Assembly (NCBI GenBank): GCA_019055375.1
Contig: JAHQIW010000049.1
Location: 62,001-126,000 of the forward strand
Source: Parelaphostrongylus tenuis
Taxonomy: Eukaryota; Nematoda; Chromadorea; Rhabditida; Metastrongylidae
Reading direction: 5' to 3'
DNA: 64,000 bases
Part shown: piece after piece, positions 22,935 to 34,721 of the stretch
How positions within the stretch are numbered: position 1 is the stretch's first letter
Layout of the letters: every line of letters starts with the position of its first letter
Position numbers and translations under genes: made by a program
The notes under the pieces: generated by a model
The model's database searches: none
What the model was told of the DNA's origin: nothing
Seen by the model: only the letters and a program-made list of their open reading frames with translations

Positions 22935-23125
22935 CACTTGTAAGTCAAATTTATCTTTAGGCACCTTAGCACTTTATTTGATCCGTCATATAGCCTTGCT
23001 GTGGTGTTCCATAGGGCGTTGTTGTTGACCGCCGGAGAGAAGTGGAGGATGGAGCTCGGGTTCAAGCGTGCTGTGACTAACATCACAGCCACTCGGCTCA
23101 TGCCCTCCCCTCCCCTCCCCCCCTA
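22935..23125 (-). repeat. tRNA-derived repeat family A, minus strand
   Basis: The reverse complement reads GAGCCGAGTGGCTGTGATG (A-box like), then CAACGCCCTATGGAACACC, shared with 19010-19230. It is bordered at its head by a CCCCTCCCCTCCCC tract (23101-23122). Confidence 0.65.
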
Positions 23126-23159
23126 ATGATATCTATTGTTCAAAATAATTTTAAAAAGA

Positions 23160-23860
23160 TTATTTGAAGCCTGGTTGGTACGCCAGGGCCATACACGCGT
23201 GTTTCGGAGGTCTCACACTTTTCGCCACTGACGCACGCCCCACATTAAGCCCTGTATTGTAGCAAGGAGAGAGGCGTACGTGGTGACGGCGCAATGTACA
23301 ATGGCACTGGTCCATCACCCCTTCTCAGTCGATGGATCTCGGCTCGTAGAACGAAATTAATCCACGGCATCAACTATTTTCGAAACCGCGCAATAAACAT
23401 TCAACTTAATTTTTAAGAGTGTATAAAGCCTTGTCCGAGGTTGGTACGCCAGGGCTATACACGCGTGTTTTGGAGGTCTCGCCCTCCTCGTCAGCGACCC
23501 ACGCTCCACGTTAAGCCCTTCATTGTAGCAAGGAGAGAGGCGTATGTGATGACGGCACAGTGTACAATGATACTGTGCCATCATCACTTCTCAGTCGATG
23601 AAGCTCGGCTATTAGGAAAAATTGATCCATGGCATCAAGTGTTTTTACATACCACTCCCTCCTTGCAACAGTGCAGAGCTAATGTGTGGTGTGGGTCACT
23701 GACGAGTAAGGTGAGACCACCGATACAGCGGTGTATGACTTTGGAATACGAACCTCGGGCAAGGCCTTAAACATTCTTGAAAGTTAGATTGAATGTTTAT
23801 TGCGAGGTTGTAAAAGCAGTTGATGCCATGGATCGCTTTTGAAATAATATCATGTTTCAT
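23160..23860. repeat. composite repeat: two direct units plus one inverted unit
   Basis: Units at about 23171-23395 and 23431-23640 are direct (GGTTGGTACGCCAGGG, ACACGCGTGTTT, GTAGCAAGGAGAGAGGCGTA). A third, about 23641-23860, is inverted (TTGCAACAGTG, GTGTGGGTCACTGACGAG, AACCTCGGGCAAGGCC). CAATAAACATTCAA at 23390 faces TTGAATGTTTATTG at 23791. Probably nested foldback elements. Confidence 0.75.
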
Positions 23861-24046
23861 GAAATCACGTGCTTCTTCTTTTTATCCCGCTTATATCTCG
23901 CTAGACAATACTCCCTCCTCAGATTGTTAGTACTCAGTCTATAGCACAAGCTTCACAGAACTCAAAAATCTGTTTGCCTTTTAAAAAGATCTTTTGATCT
24001 TGATGATTTCCTCTGGTCTTTCGCTTTGTGCTTTAGACTTCGCCGA

Positions 24047-24180
24047 ACAGAGCTCTTTCCTTAGACTATCAGTAATCATCTGATAGCGTAATGTTTTGTG
24101 ATTCTAACGATATGCTTATTTTCTGGAATTACGATTTAATAGGGAAAATAAGACCGAGTTTCACGTCTTTGGGAACGTTG
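24047..24180 (+). repeat. dispersed ~700-bp repeat, truncated copy 3
   Basis: Contains GAGCTCTTTCCTTAGACT, AGTAATCATCTGATAGCG and AAATAAGA, in the order of the copies at 1100 and 13796. The downstream part is missing. Confidence 0.55.
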
Positions 24181-26320
24181 TTTATAGGCTATTCGATAGC
24201 CAGGGTCGTAAGCAGGGAGCGTGGTAGGGACGGGGCGAGGCGGGACAACCGATAAATTGTTATTCAGTTGAGAATTTTTCCTCCGTTCTGGAACAAGACT
24301 TCGAATAAAACTATTCACAAAGATACCATGAAAATTCCTGTACACACTGATATGCTTTCCGGCTTCCAGAGATTATACGCGTGATAAAAATCAAGGCAAA
24401 AGGCAAGTGGGAAACGTAATTTTTGACCTGGGTGCCACAATGTTTCCAGTTTTGAAAAAATCGGCAACTGGGGGCTGTAGTTCTCAGCTTTTGGATGGTT
24501 AATACCACTCCAACGAAAAGTTTCTTTCCAGCGAATACGCTAGATTTTCATTGGCTTCCTACTAGTCATAAAGAACTCAGTTTCATAATGTTTGCTACAT
24601 ATGCCCACGTAACAGCCCTACGCCGTTGAATCGACAATGAATTATTCTGAACTCCACGGTGATTGTTTCACCATAGTCGAGTGTAGAAAGTTTGTCATCG
24701 ATTTTTCTATGTAGGGGTAGATCTCCGAGGAAATGGCTGAACGAAAAGGCACCGAGGAACTGAGAAGCTGAAAGGCCGGTACAAGTTTCTTGCTCTGCAT
24801 AAATGCCCATAACAGACTTCATGAAGTACTCAAAGTACGTAGTAAAGATAAGTTCCCAATATAGACGCTCTTTTATACTGATGCACAGTGGTCTATCAGC
24901 TTAGACGACGTGTTCTTTCCCTTACGATTTACAAGAATGCAGGTACACCACAGTGGAGCTTGAGAATTTGAAGTCTCTACCGTTCTGGCAAATACAAAAT
25001 TGTGAATTACGCATAGACGGTTGATTTATTTCTTGTTTTTGCTGACGAACTAACTAATGTCTTATTGTGTTCGGTCGTTTTTTCAATTATTGCTGCAGAT
25101 TTTTTTAAACCGATCTTTTTAAGTGGCATTTTATGCTGCGCTTGCTGCGCTGGTGGCGAAGAGCATTATGGAGGAATTTTAATTTTGTAAAATTTATCGT
25201 CTCGTTTATGTTCACAAGAAGATTCAGTAGCAATGCAAACACCAACAAATTTATTCATCTTTTCAGTACAAGGAGATCATCGTCATCATTAAAAGTATCA
25301 ACGGGTTCATTCATTAAGACTGTTGTTGATTTTCCCACTACAATGAAATGATGAGGAAATCTTTTGGTCGCTCATAAAAACAGAGTTTAACATTGTGAAC
25401 ATGAATCACACTTATCAAAATCGTGTTGAGGCACCGATCGTGGTAGTGAACGAAGAAAATTGTACACCTGCAACAAAAGCTGCTTAAAACAGCTAATAAA
25501 TTTAGACATCATAAAATCATATAAGATATAGTCTTACACATTTTCGTAATATACATGTGGTATAGTGGGTTCTCTTGAAGAATACTTTCGGTTTCGTAAC
25601 TTCATTTTTTTTCCTGTATGCTCAATCACTACTTTTTCGCATGCCGTTTTATTTATTATCAAAAACTCATTATATGCATTTCAGTCCACATAAGGAAAGT
25701 ACAACAAGAAACGTGTCTTTGGGATACTTCGAAAATTGGAACCCCCTATGCAAAAATAGCGAGAGGAAACGGCGCGAAATCGTCAGTGAGGTTTGGTGCC
25801 AAGCAAGCGTTAGCGAACGCTAGTGCGACATTGACGATAATCAGGATCGCGAACGTCCTTCTTTTGCTGATGATAATGAATTTAAGGCATTGGGATAAGC
25901 AATTAATACACAAGTTTCGTGCAGCTGGAGGACTTCAAGTGAGCACTTTAGCTGTTTTGGATCATCTGAAAAAATTGCAAAGTTGAGGAAGTTCTACAGA
26001 GAGTCTATTAAATAACCAATTATAACAACGTTATGTCTCACGAGTCTATCGACAACCAGAGATAGCAAAGATACAAAAATCGTTTATGCTCCTTTTGTCT
26101 GAAGCATAGTGACAACTTTCTCAAACTTCTTTTGAGGTACGGCAAGAATTTGATCCTCTGCGACAACAGAGGGTGGTAGGTAACGAGCGATTAGGTAGAC
26201 CGTAACAACGCTACATTCCACTTTCCAAAACCTAAGATCCACCAAACAATGGTCATGCCAAAGATTTTGTGGCTCAGAGCTAATCTGATTCATTACAGAA
26301 TCCGAACTCCGAGTAAATGC
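24180..26320. other. intergenic, weak ORFs only
   Basis: Contains a 122-codon plus-strand ORF (25618-25986) and a 69-codon minus-strand ORF (26084-26293). Neither shows a recognisable motif, and their lengths are at the level expected by chance in this window. Confidence 0.4.
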
Positions 26321-26329
26321 TCAAGGTGA

Positions 26330-26770
26330 AAATTCACCTCATCACTAGTCATTCTATTGATCGTGGAGTTACTTGAGCGGGTGAGAGTAAACCTATGAAT
26401 CCTTGTCGTGTGAGAACAACGCAGTGTCTTCTATTCACGTCGTGAGCTCACTGAGCATCATAGCTTTCTTTTACGCTCCTCGTGAAGAGCTGATAACCGT
26501 CACCTGACGTATAAGACGCCATCTTCGATTTTTGATTTCTGACGTAGATTTCGATTTTTCCCTCTTCGGTGACTTGAAATGTTCTTAGTATCAACTTTTC
26601 AACTGTGTTCGAAAACTCCAAGTGACGTTTCATCTTGTCCATGTATAGACCCTGTTTTTTATGAGTACGTTAAGGCAAGAAAAAGTGTTGAATTAAAACG
26701 ATGTGCACATCCAATGTCCTTTTTTCTCTTCGCTACATCCTCAGTGCTTATATGAGGGTGCTCTGCGGCG
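26330..26770 (-). mobile_element. strongly decayed LINE 3'-end remnant
   Basis: Plus-strand blocks TTGATCGTGGAGTTACTTGAGCGGGT, the CACTGAGCATCATAGCTTTCTT segment, TTCGCTACATCCTC and AGTGCTTATATGAGG parallel 32880-33420 in order. In the reverse frame only the end FTRSVKESYDAQ resembles the intact copy's FTKAMEERYDAQ. The most diverged of the related copies. Confidence 0.6.
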
Positions 26771-26849
26771 CACATAATCGTTTTACCGATGGTTTGATAA
26801 TTAGAGGCTCATCAAGCCCTCCACCTCTCCAAATTTCGTTCAATTGATA

Positions 26850-27015
26850 CCAAACTTCTCTAAGAGTATAACAGCACTAGCCTGAAATATTGCTAAGCCA
26901 CAACGAGTCATTATAGAAGCTGGATATGCATTCAATCACCTCAAATAGCTAAAATTTGAAGACAAATGCGTGGCGTACCCTAGAGATTGATCAAAGCCAA
27001 GAGTATCAGCTTTGA
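26850..27015 (+). repeat. tRNA-like repeat family B, tail fragment
   Basis: TGCATTCAATCACCTCAAAT, AAATTTGAAGACAAATGCGTGG and TTGATCAAAGCCAAGAG follow the order of family B copies at 41.5 and 55.2 kb. The tRNA-like head is absent. Confidence 0.55.
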
Positions 27016-28280
27016 TCTTTGTTGTTCCCCATTTTATAGCAATCTTGCATTCTGACATGTAGAAAGTCAAAAGCTTAGCCAATGTCTTAATGAGATTAGA
27101 TGAAAGATTCTTCAGATGTTCAGATATTATCCCTTCGGATCAGTTATTTTAATGATCACCGACAAAATAGCACACAATTTTGGGCGAATAGCATATGGAG
27201 CCACAATTTCATTCTTTTGTTCCATATGATAGGAGGATGCGACTATTGAGGAGATCAGAATAGTAATCAAGGATGATCCTCTCCACTACCATATTTGGAT
27301 GTTGTAAGTGTCCTGCTTGAGCGTTGGAGCGCAATTATATTGGTTTTGTGACTGGAGAAGTATTGGTGAACTTTGCAAATGCTTTCCACAGTCTTTGCAG
27401 CTTTCGCCATAACTGCTGCTCTACTCTCTTTCCAGATCTCCTTTTATTGCTTGCGTGCAGCGTTCTACAACTCGAACGAGAATTGATAAGCGCCTGTGGT
27501 TCACGTGCGTTCACACTGGAGAATTAGCTCAAGTGCTTGTAGAGATGAACCTCTTTTGGTAACCTTCATACTCCCAATTTTTTTGGTACTAACGAACATT
27601 AGCTCAGTAAGCTAAGGGTAATTCTTGTCAATATTTTCAATAACACCGTACTTCTAGCCACCAGTTAACAATTTGAATGGTTCTCCGTATGTGGTGGTTT
27701 CAGTATTTCCTATACTCAAAATAGCGGCTTTCTCCTTTTTGTGGAAATCCAAAGAGAGAAAGAATCAATGCTTTGATCCGTACAAAATTTTGGCACAGCA
27801 GCGACATCTGTCACTTGAATTTTCGTTTTAACATTACTTTCGCTTTATGATTGATATTGTCCGTTCTGTTGTGAAAATCTTAATTGAGAGGCCCCATGTC
27901 CATCTTCAAGAGAGGGATGTTAGAAATGTGAGCTACCATGAATGTTTGGTTGTTTATAAACTCAAACATATGCACACCGTAATCATTCCACTCTAATCCG
28001 TGTCTCATGATGTGACTTGTTTTATACGATCTTTTGCGCCTAGTTTTAGTGTTGAATTTTACAAAAATACCTATTAAACATGTCTTTCACTGGACTTCTC
28101 TAAGTTTTCTACCTTGTCCTTCATCATATGTTGGAGTACATGAGTAAGTAACTAAGGTGTTCAAAGCTGGTATTGATCCACATCACATTAACCGCAAGCG
28201 GCTGATTCGGCTTGTTAGAAACTATTGATGTTGATGGCGATACGAAAGTTGAACTACATGCTGAATCGAATGACCTACTG
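27015..28280. other. intergenic, nothing recognised
   Basis: No conserved exon, tRNA or clear repeat copy was recognised. ORFs are short and overlap on opposite strands. Confidence 0.5.
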
Positions 28281-28284
28281 ATGA

Positions 28285-28570
28285 GCAGCAGCCGTAGCCC
28301 AGTGGCGAATGATGTGTTTCGTTGTATGTAGTCGTTGGTTCGGTCCCGTGAACTGAGCAACCAAGCCTTCCTTCACCACATTCCAGATTCGGAATACTAG
28401 TGCCAGACTTGTGTCTGATAGCACAAATTCGCTGGCTTGATACGTCGCTGGATTCTACTATTTTGCCTTGCTCAGGCCAACATGCATTTCATCTACCACC
28501 TCGTAGTGGGTGGGATGGTTTTTTCAATGCCAAACATGGCATGCGAGAGCTTTCGTCCATACTCATGTAA
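28285..28570 (+). repeat. tRNA-derived repeat (family E)
   Basis: AGCCGTAGCCCAGTGGCGAA (A-box like) and TTGGTTCGGTCCCGTGA (B-box like) form a tRNA-like head of about 75 bp followed by a non-tRNA body. Weaker minus-strand relatives lie at 38640-38840 and 52215-52320. Extra bases in the D region and no paired acceptor stem argue against a functional tRNA. Confidence 0.55.
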
Positions 28571-28685
28571 GAGTCTGTCAATTTGAGACCTTCGATTCAA
28601 ATTCGATTGATTATTAGGCTAGGAGTGGGGCAGAGACAGAATCACCATTATCATCTTGACAACAAAGTGGTTGCTAATTGCTAAA

Positions 28686-28805
28686 TGGGCGTCAGTAGTG
28701 TAACGAATAGAGCACGCATTCCCGGAAAGTATGAGGTGCGGGTTCTAGTCCCGCCTGACACGAAAGTTTTGCACATTTCTCTACATCAGTGAGTATGCAT
28801 TTGTG
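28686..28805 (+). repeat. tRNA-derived repeat family C, copy 1
   Basis: GCGTCAGTAGTGTAACGAAT (A box) and GCGGGTTCTAGTCCCGCCTGA (B box) give a near-complete tRNA-like cloverleaf. The tail TTTTGCACATxxCTCTACATCA is shared by all family C copies. A mutated D loop and the shared 3' tail mark it as a SINE rather than a working tRNA gene. Confidence 0.75.
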
Positions 28806-28859
28806 CAACATCACATCACCGCTAAAGCGGTTAAATAATTAGAATTTCATATGATTTCT

Positions 28860-29095
28860 AATACCTAGTATCTGTCAGTGAAACTGGGTTCGATGTCGAG
28901 ATCGACTACCATGGCCAGGCCGTTGACGGCTGGCGGCTGGCAGATAAATTCGATGTAGCGTAAAAAGAGCGATGTGCAGAATGGGAGTCAGTAGTGTAAC
29001 GGATAGAGCACGCATTCTCGGAAAGAATGAGGTTTCTAGTCCTGCCTGACCCGAAAGTTTTGCACATCACTCTACATCAATGGATACACAAAAGT
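28860..29095 (+). repeat. tRNA-derived repeat family C, copy 2 with upstream segment
   Basis: A 5' segment (TACCTAGTATCTGTCAGTGA, GACGGCTGGCGGCTGGCAGAT, TTCGATGTAGCG) precedes the tRNA-like part (GTCAGTAGTGTAACGGATAG, B box with a 4-base loss) and the TTTTGCACATCACTCTACATC tail. The same 5' segment occurs at 51780-51925 and, reversed, at 46140-46250. Confidence 0.75.
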
Positions 29096-29099
29096 GGTT

Positions 29100-31370
29100 G
29101 ATAGTTGGAAAATGCTCATGAGTCTGACCCTAACCACATTTCTCACCGCAGTTTTATTCACAAAGCGGACCTTCTTCTCTTACGTAAATTTTTAAATGAA
29201 TGCCATCATTATTTTCACTTTTGTCAGTCTCACATTAACTCCTATCACTGAGTTTTTCTGCGCCCTTTCATAGCATCTACAAAAAAATCCAAACTATTGA
29301 GCAAAGGAATTCCGAATTTTTTACAAAACATTGTCTGATATGAGATGTTGAGTTTTTTTGTACTATTTTTTGACTCAATTCGTATCTTCTTTACCTACTC
29401 AGTAAAATCATTTAAGAAAAGGTCTCACAAATCATATTTCATTTCCCGATTTGGGACAAAGTCATTGGACTTACATCTAAATTACATCCGGGCTCATAAC
29501 AGCATCGTGATGAACCATTGAGTTTAGAAATTGTCCAGGTATTTGTCTGAAATTGAGGTAATTTTGATGAGCAACTTGACATAGTCGTTGTATTTCACAT
29601 TTTTATACTATACTAGTTGTACTACAATTATATAGGCAGCATTCATTCTATGATTAGGAGTACCTTACTGTGCAATGTTTAGAAATGAAATAATGTCTCT
29701 AGTATTTGGTTCGATCTCAAGCTTTCTCCTGGTTGAAAACCTTCCATCCTTCTAGGGACAGGAAGTTGCTGGAAGGACAATCGCCGATTCTAAGCATCTG
29801 TACACCCTCGTTAGTTTTGAAAACGACAACTGTTTATCCAATCATATCTGTGGTCCAATGAATGGAATTAGATGCATGATCATCTCTTGGGATTGTGATC
29901 AAAACTTGTTATCCTTTATCTCCTGTTCAAAAATGGTAATTGTCTCATTGTAATGTGGAAGCCACTACGGATATTTAACTAAGCGATTCATACTTTCAAC
30001 ATACTAATCGAGACGGTAGGTCTAACATTAACCAAATCGTTCAGAGGCCGAGGCAGTAAGCCTTCGGTTGTAATGTTCTGAGAGTTCTGGGAAAAACTAA
30101 TCGTAATCTGGTAATCCTTACTGACATCTGCTAGACAACAGCTACATCACGTTTGAAGGAAGTGTTTCTAGCAGCCGGCTAATTTGAAATCATCAAAAAG
30201 AAGCCAAATGTCAGTTTCATGAACAATACGCAGTGAGCCCGTCTTTATAAAGTCGAACAGTATTCCAAGTATTTAAAAAATAAGTAATGCAGTTTGGGCG
30301 ATTTGTTGGAACTTTGCTTGAAAGAAAAACAAGACACATAAATTTATTCCAAAGAATATGGCAGCTGCAGATCTGATGAACACTAAAAGTTCTCTAAGAC
30401 AATCCAGAATATTATACTAATATTTTATATGAAATACTTTAGAGTAGGTATAAATCTACTGTTCACGTTTCAAGATTTTTCAACCTATTTCGTAGATCAG
30501 CCGCCAGCGGCTGGTACACTTAAACTATCTCTCCGTGAGCATGTAGACCTCATATAAGTGCGAACCTTCCAAAAATTATTGTTTCTTGAAAAAAATGCAT
30601 TTTTTTCCAGTTTTTGTCTGTCATCGCTTATGCGAATCTCGCATATTAAAAAACATTATCGGCTATCAACAGACAGATTACAAAATAAAGCAATACAAAA
30701 AATATGACAAGCAGAAAACGCAATGCGCATTTCTTTGTAGTGGCGTGCTCCACCATGTGGCTTCTCAAACAGCTTCCGACCTGTGTGTATTGTTACAGGC
30801 AGTTCAACTAAGTGCTCTTGCGCATAAAAATCATCCACGTTGTAATCTATGACTGGAAACATCAAACAGTAACAATGTCAGATTGCTTTCTCGAAGCAAG
30901 ACGCAATAGCTAGCAATATAAAAATATGTATTGGCTTCGCCCAAATCATAACACCGACGATTGTACATCTTGAAGAGAAGACAGCTATGAGTCAGGGAAG
31001 TTATATGAAGAAAAAAGTCCGGTTTTGCACTTATCAGCATTACTTACTAAGCAATTGGTAATCAAAACACATACTTGACAAAAATCGATGTTTTGAAGAC
31101 AGCCGGTAATTGAGTAGGCTATTCCGTAGTGTTTCCCTATACACTGTCGCTGAGCATGATAGCTGGAAATAGGTATAGCGAAGACATGGACAGTATTAAT
31201 CCTTTTTTTTCTTAAACTGTTTCGGATTTATCTATTTAATGTCAATTTTTTACTTTCTGAAAACTTTTGTCTTCGTTATAATGACACAATCGTGGCGGAG
31301 TCAATAGAATTTGCTGATTTAGAAGTGCTAATTAGTGCGCTTCCAGTGATGCTAGCAAGCCCCTGTATAG
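29100..31370. other. intergenic, nothing recognised
   Basis: AT-rich DNA with short ORFs (63-88 codons) on both strands, none with a family motif. AGCCGCCAGCGGCTGG at 30500 resembles part of the family C upstream segment but is too short to call. Confidence 0.5.
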
Positions 31371-31375
31371 GCTAG

Positions 31376-31685
31376 TAAAAAGGATAAAGGATAAAGCTCT
31401 CGGCGCTGATCAATCCCTGAGGGATGCGCCATGCATTCAACTTCAATTTTTAACTTCGTTTGAGGTGACTGAATGCATATCTGGCCTTGACTCGCGGTGG
31501 CCTCCCGCTGAATCGAGTCAATGCTGCTTATCCTCCCAGACAAGTCTGAGACCTGTCTGGTACCAAGTATCGAACCTGGAGGGATGGATGGCTTGGTGAG
31601 CCATGAGCACGAGATCGAACCATTGACCTAGTGTGCGACGCAAAGCACCTCTGACCAGTGCGCCACATGCGCTCTCATAGGCTAG
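31376..31685 (-). repeat. tRNA-like repeat family B, full-length copy
   Basis: The reverse complement starts GAGCGCATGTGGCGCACTGG (A-box-like head), passes GATCTCGTGCTCATGGCTCACC and CAGACAAGTC-type blocks, and ends AGCGCCGAGAGCTTTATCC. Same architecture as 41468-41772 and 55228-55520. The 140-codon ORF overlapping its head is probably fortuitous. Confidence 0.8.
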
Positions 31686-31979
31686 TAGGATGTAGAAAAA
31701 GTGGTGTGGCCTCAAAAATCTCCTAATTTGATAAGCTCTCCGTTTTTTTTTTCTGCCTGCCGATATGGCAGAGACATCTGAAGCACAGTGGCGGTGATAA
31801 AATTCAAAGCACCAACATTCAGTTATGGATGATAAAGAGTGAAATAGACCAAAGAGGTTTTTGGATTGGCCAGTATCTGATGTCGGGTCATGTAGAACAA
31901 TGTAAGCCACTAACTTCATGTGTTGCGTGATTACCAGCACAGTAAAACTCCATTCGTTGTTTCGCAGCCTTCATTCGTT

Positions 31980-32120
31980 AATGATGAAAATAATAATAAC
32001 GAAAGAAATAAGCATAAGGGAAATATTAATAATAAAAAGTGTCAGAAATACCAGTAATACTAGTACTAATCAGTCATGACGTCAATAAATAGTTGTAATA
32101 CTAATAATGATGCTGATAAA
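31980..32120 (+). repeat. AAT/AATA-rich simple sequence
   Basis: Interrupted runs such as AAAATAATAATAACG and AATATTAATAATAAAA. No other structure seen. Confidence 0.5.
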
Positions 32121-32790
32121 GATAGTGAAGGCGCGTAAGGCAAAGCGACTTATTTGTAGCTGCCTGCCGCATTCATATAGAAGTTCTTTGACTTCGGGTA
32201 TGAGTTTGGCTGACATCTGAGGATCTTGTTTCCTACATAGTACCGTGCAGGGGTTCTAATTTGAATTGATTCATTTCGGAATCCAACGATAATTTACCAA
32301 AGAGGCATCCAAAAACCTCACAGAATCCTAAAAACTCTTCCAAGAAAAGTCTGACACTAATTTCTCAGAATTAAAGAACATCAGGCCTGCTTTGCTTTAT
32401 TAGAGGCTGAGTCAGAGATTAGGGTGGATACTGAATGTAACCAAGTCAGTGAGACTTCGCAAGTCTGCGCTAGTCGTTGTGAATGACCTTCGGAAATCAA
32501 AATCACCATATTAGCGAGTTGGTAGAAATTATTGGGAAGTATCTAATAAAACTCGAATAGCATTATTGAAGTGCATCATGTTGAACAAACATACAAGCAT
32601 CCAATTGAGTCCTTTGGACACTCCACTAATCCATAGTCGAAAATTTTCTCGAGGCGCAGTTCATTTCTCGCATCTGAATATAAATAATAGCAAGTGACAA
32701 CTGTATAGGGAAGGAAAGCATTTCACAAAAATAGTAGATTATTTGTAAATAAGCAGTGGGAATGATTAATATCAATCAATCGCAGCGGAC
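32120..32790. other. intergenic, nothing recognised
   Basis: No exon-like or repeat block recognised between the simple sequence and the LINE fragment. Confidence 0.5.
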
Positions 32791-32799
32791 TTATATAGT

Positions 32800-33530
32800 A
32801 ATATGAGCGTCCTTGGTCTAATGGCCACATGTAACATGAGAAAGTGGTTTTGGAGCTTTCACCTGTATCACCTGTCGTCCCGTTGATCGTCGAGTGACTC
32901 GAGCGGGTACCAGCAACTCTTCCATTTTCCCTATCGCGTGCAAGAGTAGCCCAGTGGGTCCTCCTTGCTCTAGGAATTCGCTGAGCATCATATCTTTCTT
33001 CCATCGCTTTCGTGAAGAAATCGGACCAACGGGTCAGTGGTCTTCCTTTAGAGCGCTTGACGTCCCGAGGAATCCAGTCGGTAACGGCTCTCGTCCATCG
33101 GTTGTCGTTGAAGCGCATCACGTGTCCGGCCCACCTTATTTTCGATATCCTGGCGTGTAGAACGGCGTCTCTGATTTTCGATCGTTGACGTAGGTCGGAA
33201 GTTCGGATCCTTTGTCTCATTTGCGAAATACGAGATACTCCTAGCATCGACCTTTCGACTGCGCGTTCGATAACGGCAAGTGATCTTTCATCCTGCTTAC
33301 GTAGCGACCAGGTTTCTGCTGCATACGTTAGGGCAGGGATAATTGTCGAGTCGAAAAGGTGGGCACGGAGTCGGATGTTCTTTGTCCTCTTCACTACATC
33401 TTCGATGCTCTTAAACGTTCCCCAAGCCGCTCGTTTCCTCCTGCTCGACTCTGGGGCTAGGTCGTTCATCATGTTGATTTCACGACCTAGATAGATGTAA
33501 CTGGCGCATTCGGAATGCTCCAGTTTGGAG
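32800..33530 (-). mobile_element. 5'-truncated non-LTR retrotransposon (LINE) fragment, longest open copy
   Basis: The minus-strand frame 32723-33472 (249 codons) encodes the C-terminal part of a LINE reverse-transcriptase protein. Motifs in order: NDLAPESSRRKRAAWGTFKS, RLRAHLFDSTIIPALTYAAE, IRWAGHVMRFNDNRWTRAVT, then KGRPLTRWSDFFTKA and THWATLARDR. The catalytic YADD-type palm is upstream and missing, so the copy is dead for retrotransposition. Three more diverged relatives lie at 15150, 26330 and 47440. Clade (RTE-like) is inferred from memory. Confidence 0.88.
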
Positions 33531-33619
33531 CTTTATAAAGCCATAAATAGGTCTATGTTGAGAAAAAAACGCGTGCCTGTTGGAGAAAATTTTGTGGACT
33601 TCATCGACATTTATTTTGA

Positions 33620-33952
33620 GTGAAATTATCCATGGATCGCTTCACGGTCGACACGGTTGAGGAATTTCGATCCAGTAGTGAATATTCAGGCAAAAGTAAC
33701 ATTCGATTCTCTACTTCTGTTTTTAAAGCCCTTAAAATTCGCCTAAAACTCCACAACGATTGCAAATTCCTTTACCATTTGTTGATTAATGAGCCTAACT
33801 TGCGAAACGCTGTGGTAACTGTGCCGTTCGAACTATGCGAACGAGTACGATTCGATGTGGATCAGGCAAACCAAGCCTCCTGTGCCGCCAAAAGCGAAGT
33901 ATTGTTACCAGACTTTTTCATGAGGTTTACTGTAAACAATAAGAAACTCTGA
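33620..33952 (+). CDS. unrecognised ORF, 110 codons
   Basis: An ORF with start codons at 33620 and 33632 and a stop at 33950-33952. Hydrophilic, with a basic middle (KALKIRLKLHND) and a Cys pair near the C-terminus. No family recognised, no signal peptide or membrane segment, no splice structure. Codon choice looks gene-like, but the length is within what chance gives here. Could be an exon fragment of an unknown gene. Confidence 0.22.
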   Translation: MKLSMDRFTVDTVEEFRSSSEYSGKSNIRFSTSVFKALKIRLKLHNDCKFLYHLLINEPNLRNAVVTVPFELCERVRFDVDQANQASCAAKSEVLLPDFFMRFTVNNKKL

Positions 33953-34721
33953 GATTGCAGCAGACTCAGGATTCCATGGCAACCGAGTTCTACCCGCGAT
34001 CATAAAGATGATCGAAATTCTCGAGCAGTAGTCACAGCCACAAACAGATACAATGACCTTCGTGATTGACGGATACTAGAGGTTGAACCGAGTGAAAGAA
34101 GCGAAGGAATGCGCGCAATATAGGTTCACGCCATATAGAATGAAAAATAGTAAACGGTTATATTCTTTCTATAGTAAAATACTTCTTTCTTAGTAAAATA
34201 CTGAGCCCTAGCTTGCGCTAAGAGTATGGCTTGCCAAATAATCTTGGTTGCTCAATGAGAAAGCTCAAGTACTCACAGACGAAGCACCGTGATGATTTAA
34301 GAGCATTGCATGATACAATTAGAAGAATAACCACTTGGTAGAGCAACATACAGCGGCTTTGTCTGTAATTAAACGCGAGATCAATATCAAGCCATAACGT
34401 ATCATATCAAATAAAAACATTTAATCCAGACGTCTAGCTTAGGTGGTTTAAGCCATAGCTAGGTGAGCCTCTGAAAGAGAAAATTTGGCAGCATGTAAAC
34501 GGAGCCCTAATATTTCTTTTCACTCGCATACCTTTTATCCTATTCCTTATTTTATTCAACGCATTTGAGCTGGGAAGTGTCTACCGAATCGATTCCTGGC
34601 AAAGGTCTCCGTTAAATTAACCCTCCGCAGCCTGGAGATTCCGAAACAAACTTGATTTATCTGATTGTCGTCTTTCAACAAAATATACGCCAAGCATTCG
34701 ACTCATCCGTAGCAGCTTAGA

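Noticed and set aside
31518..31940. 140-codon minus-strand ORF
   Set aside because: Runs into the head of a family B repeat, with no protein motif; best explained by chance.
32894..33160. 88-codon plus-strand ORF
   Set aside because: Shadow of the LINE reading frame on the minus strand.
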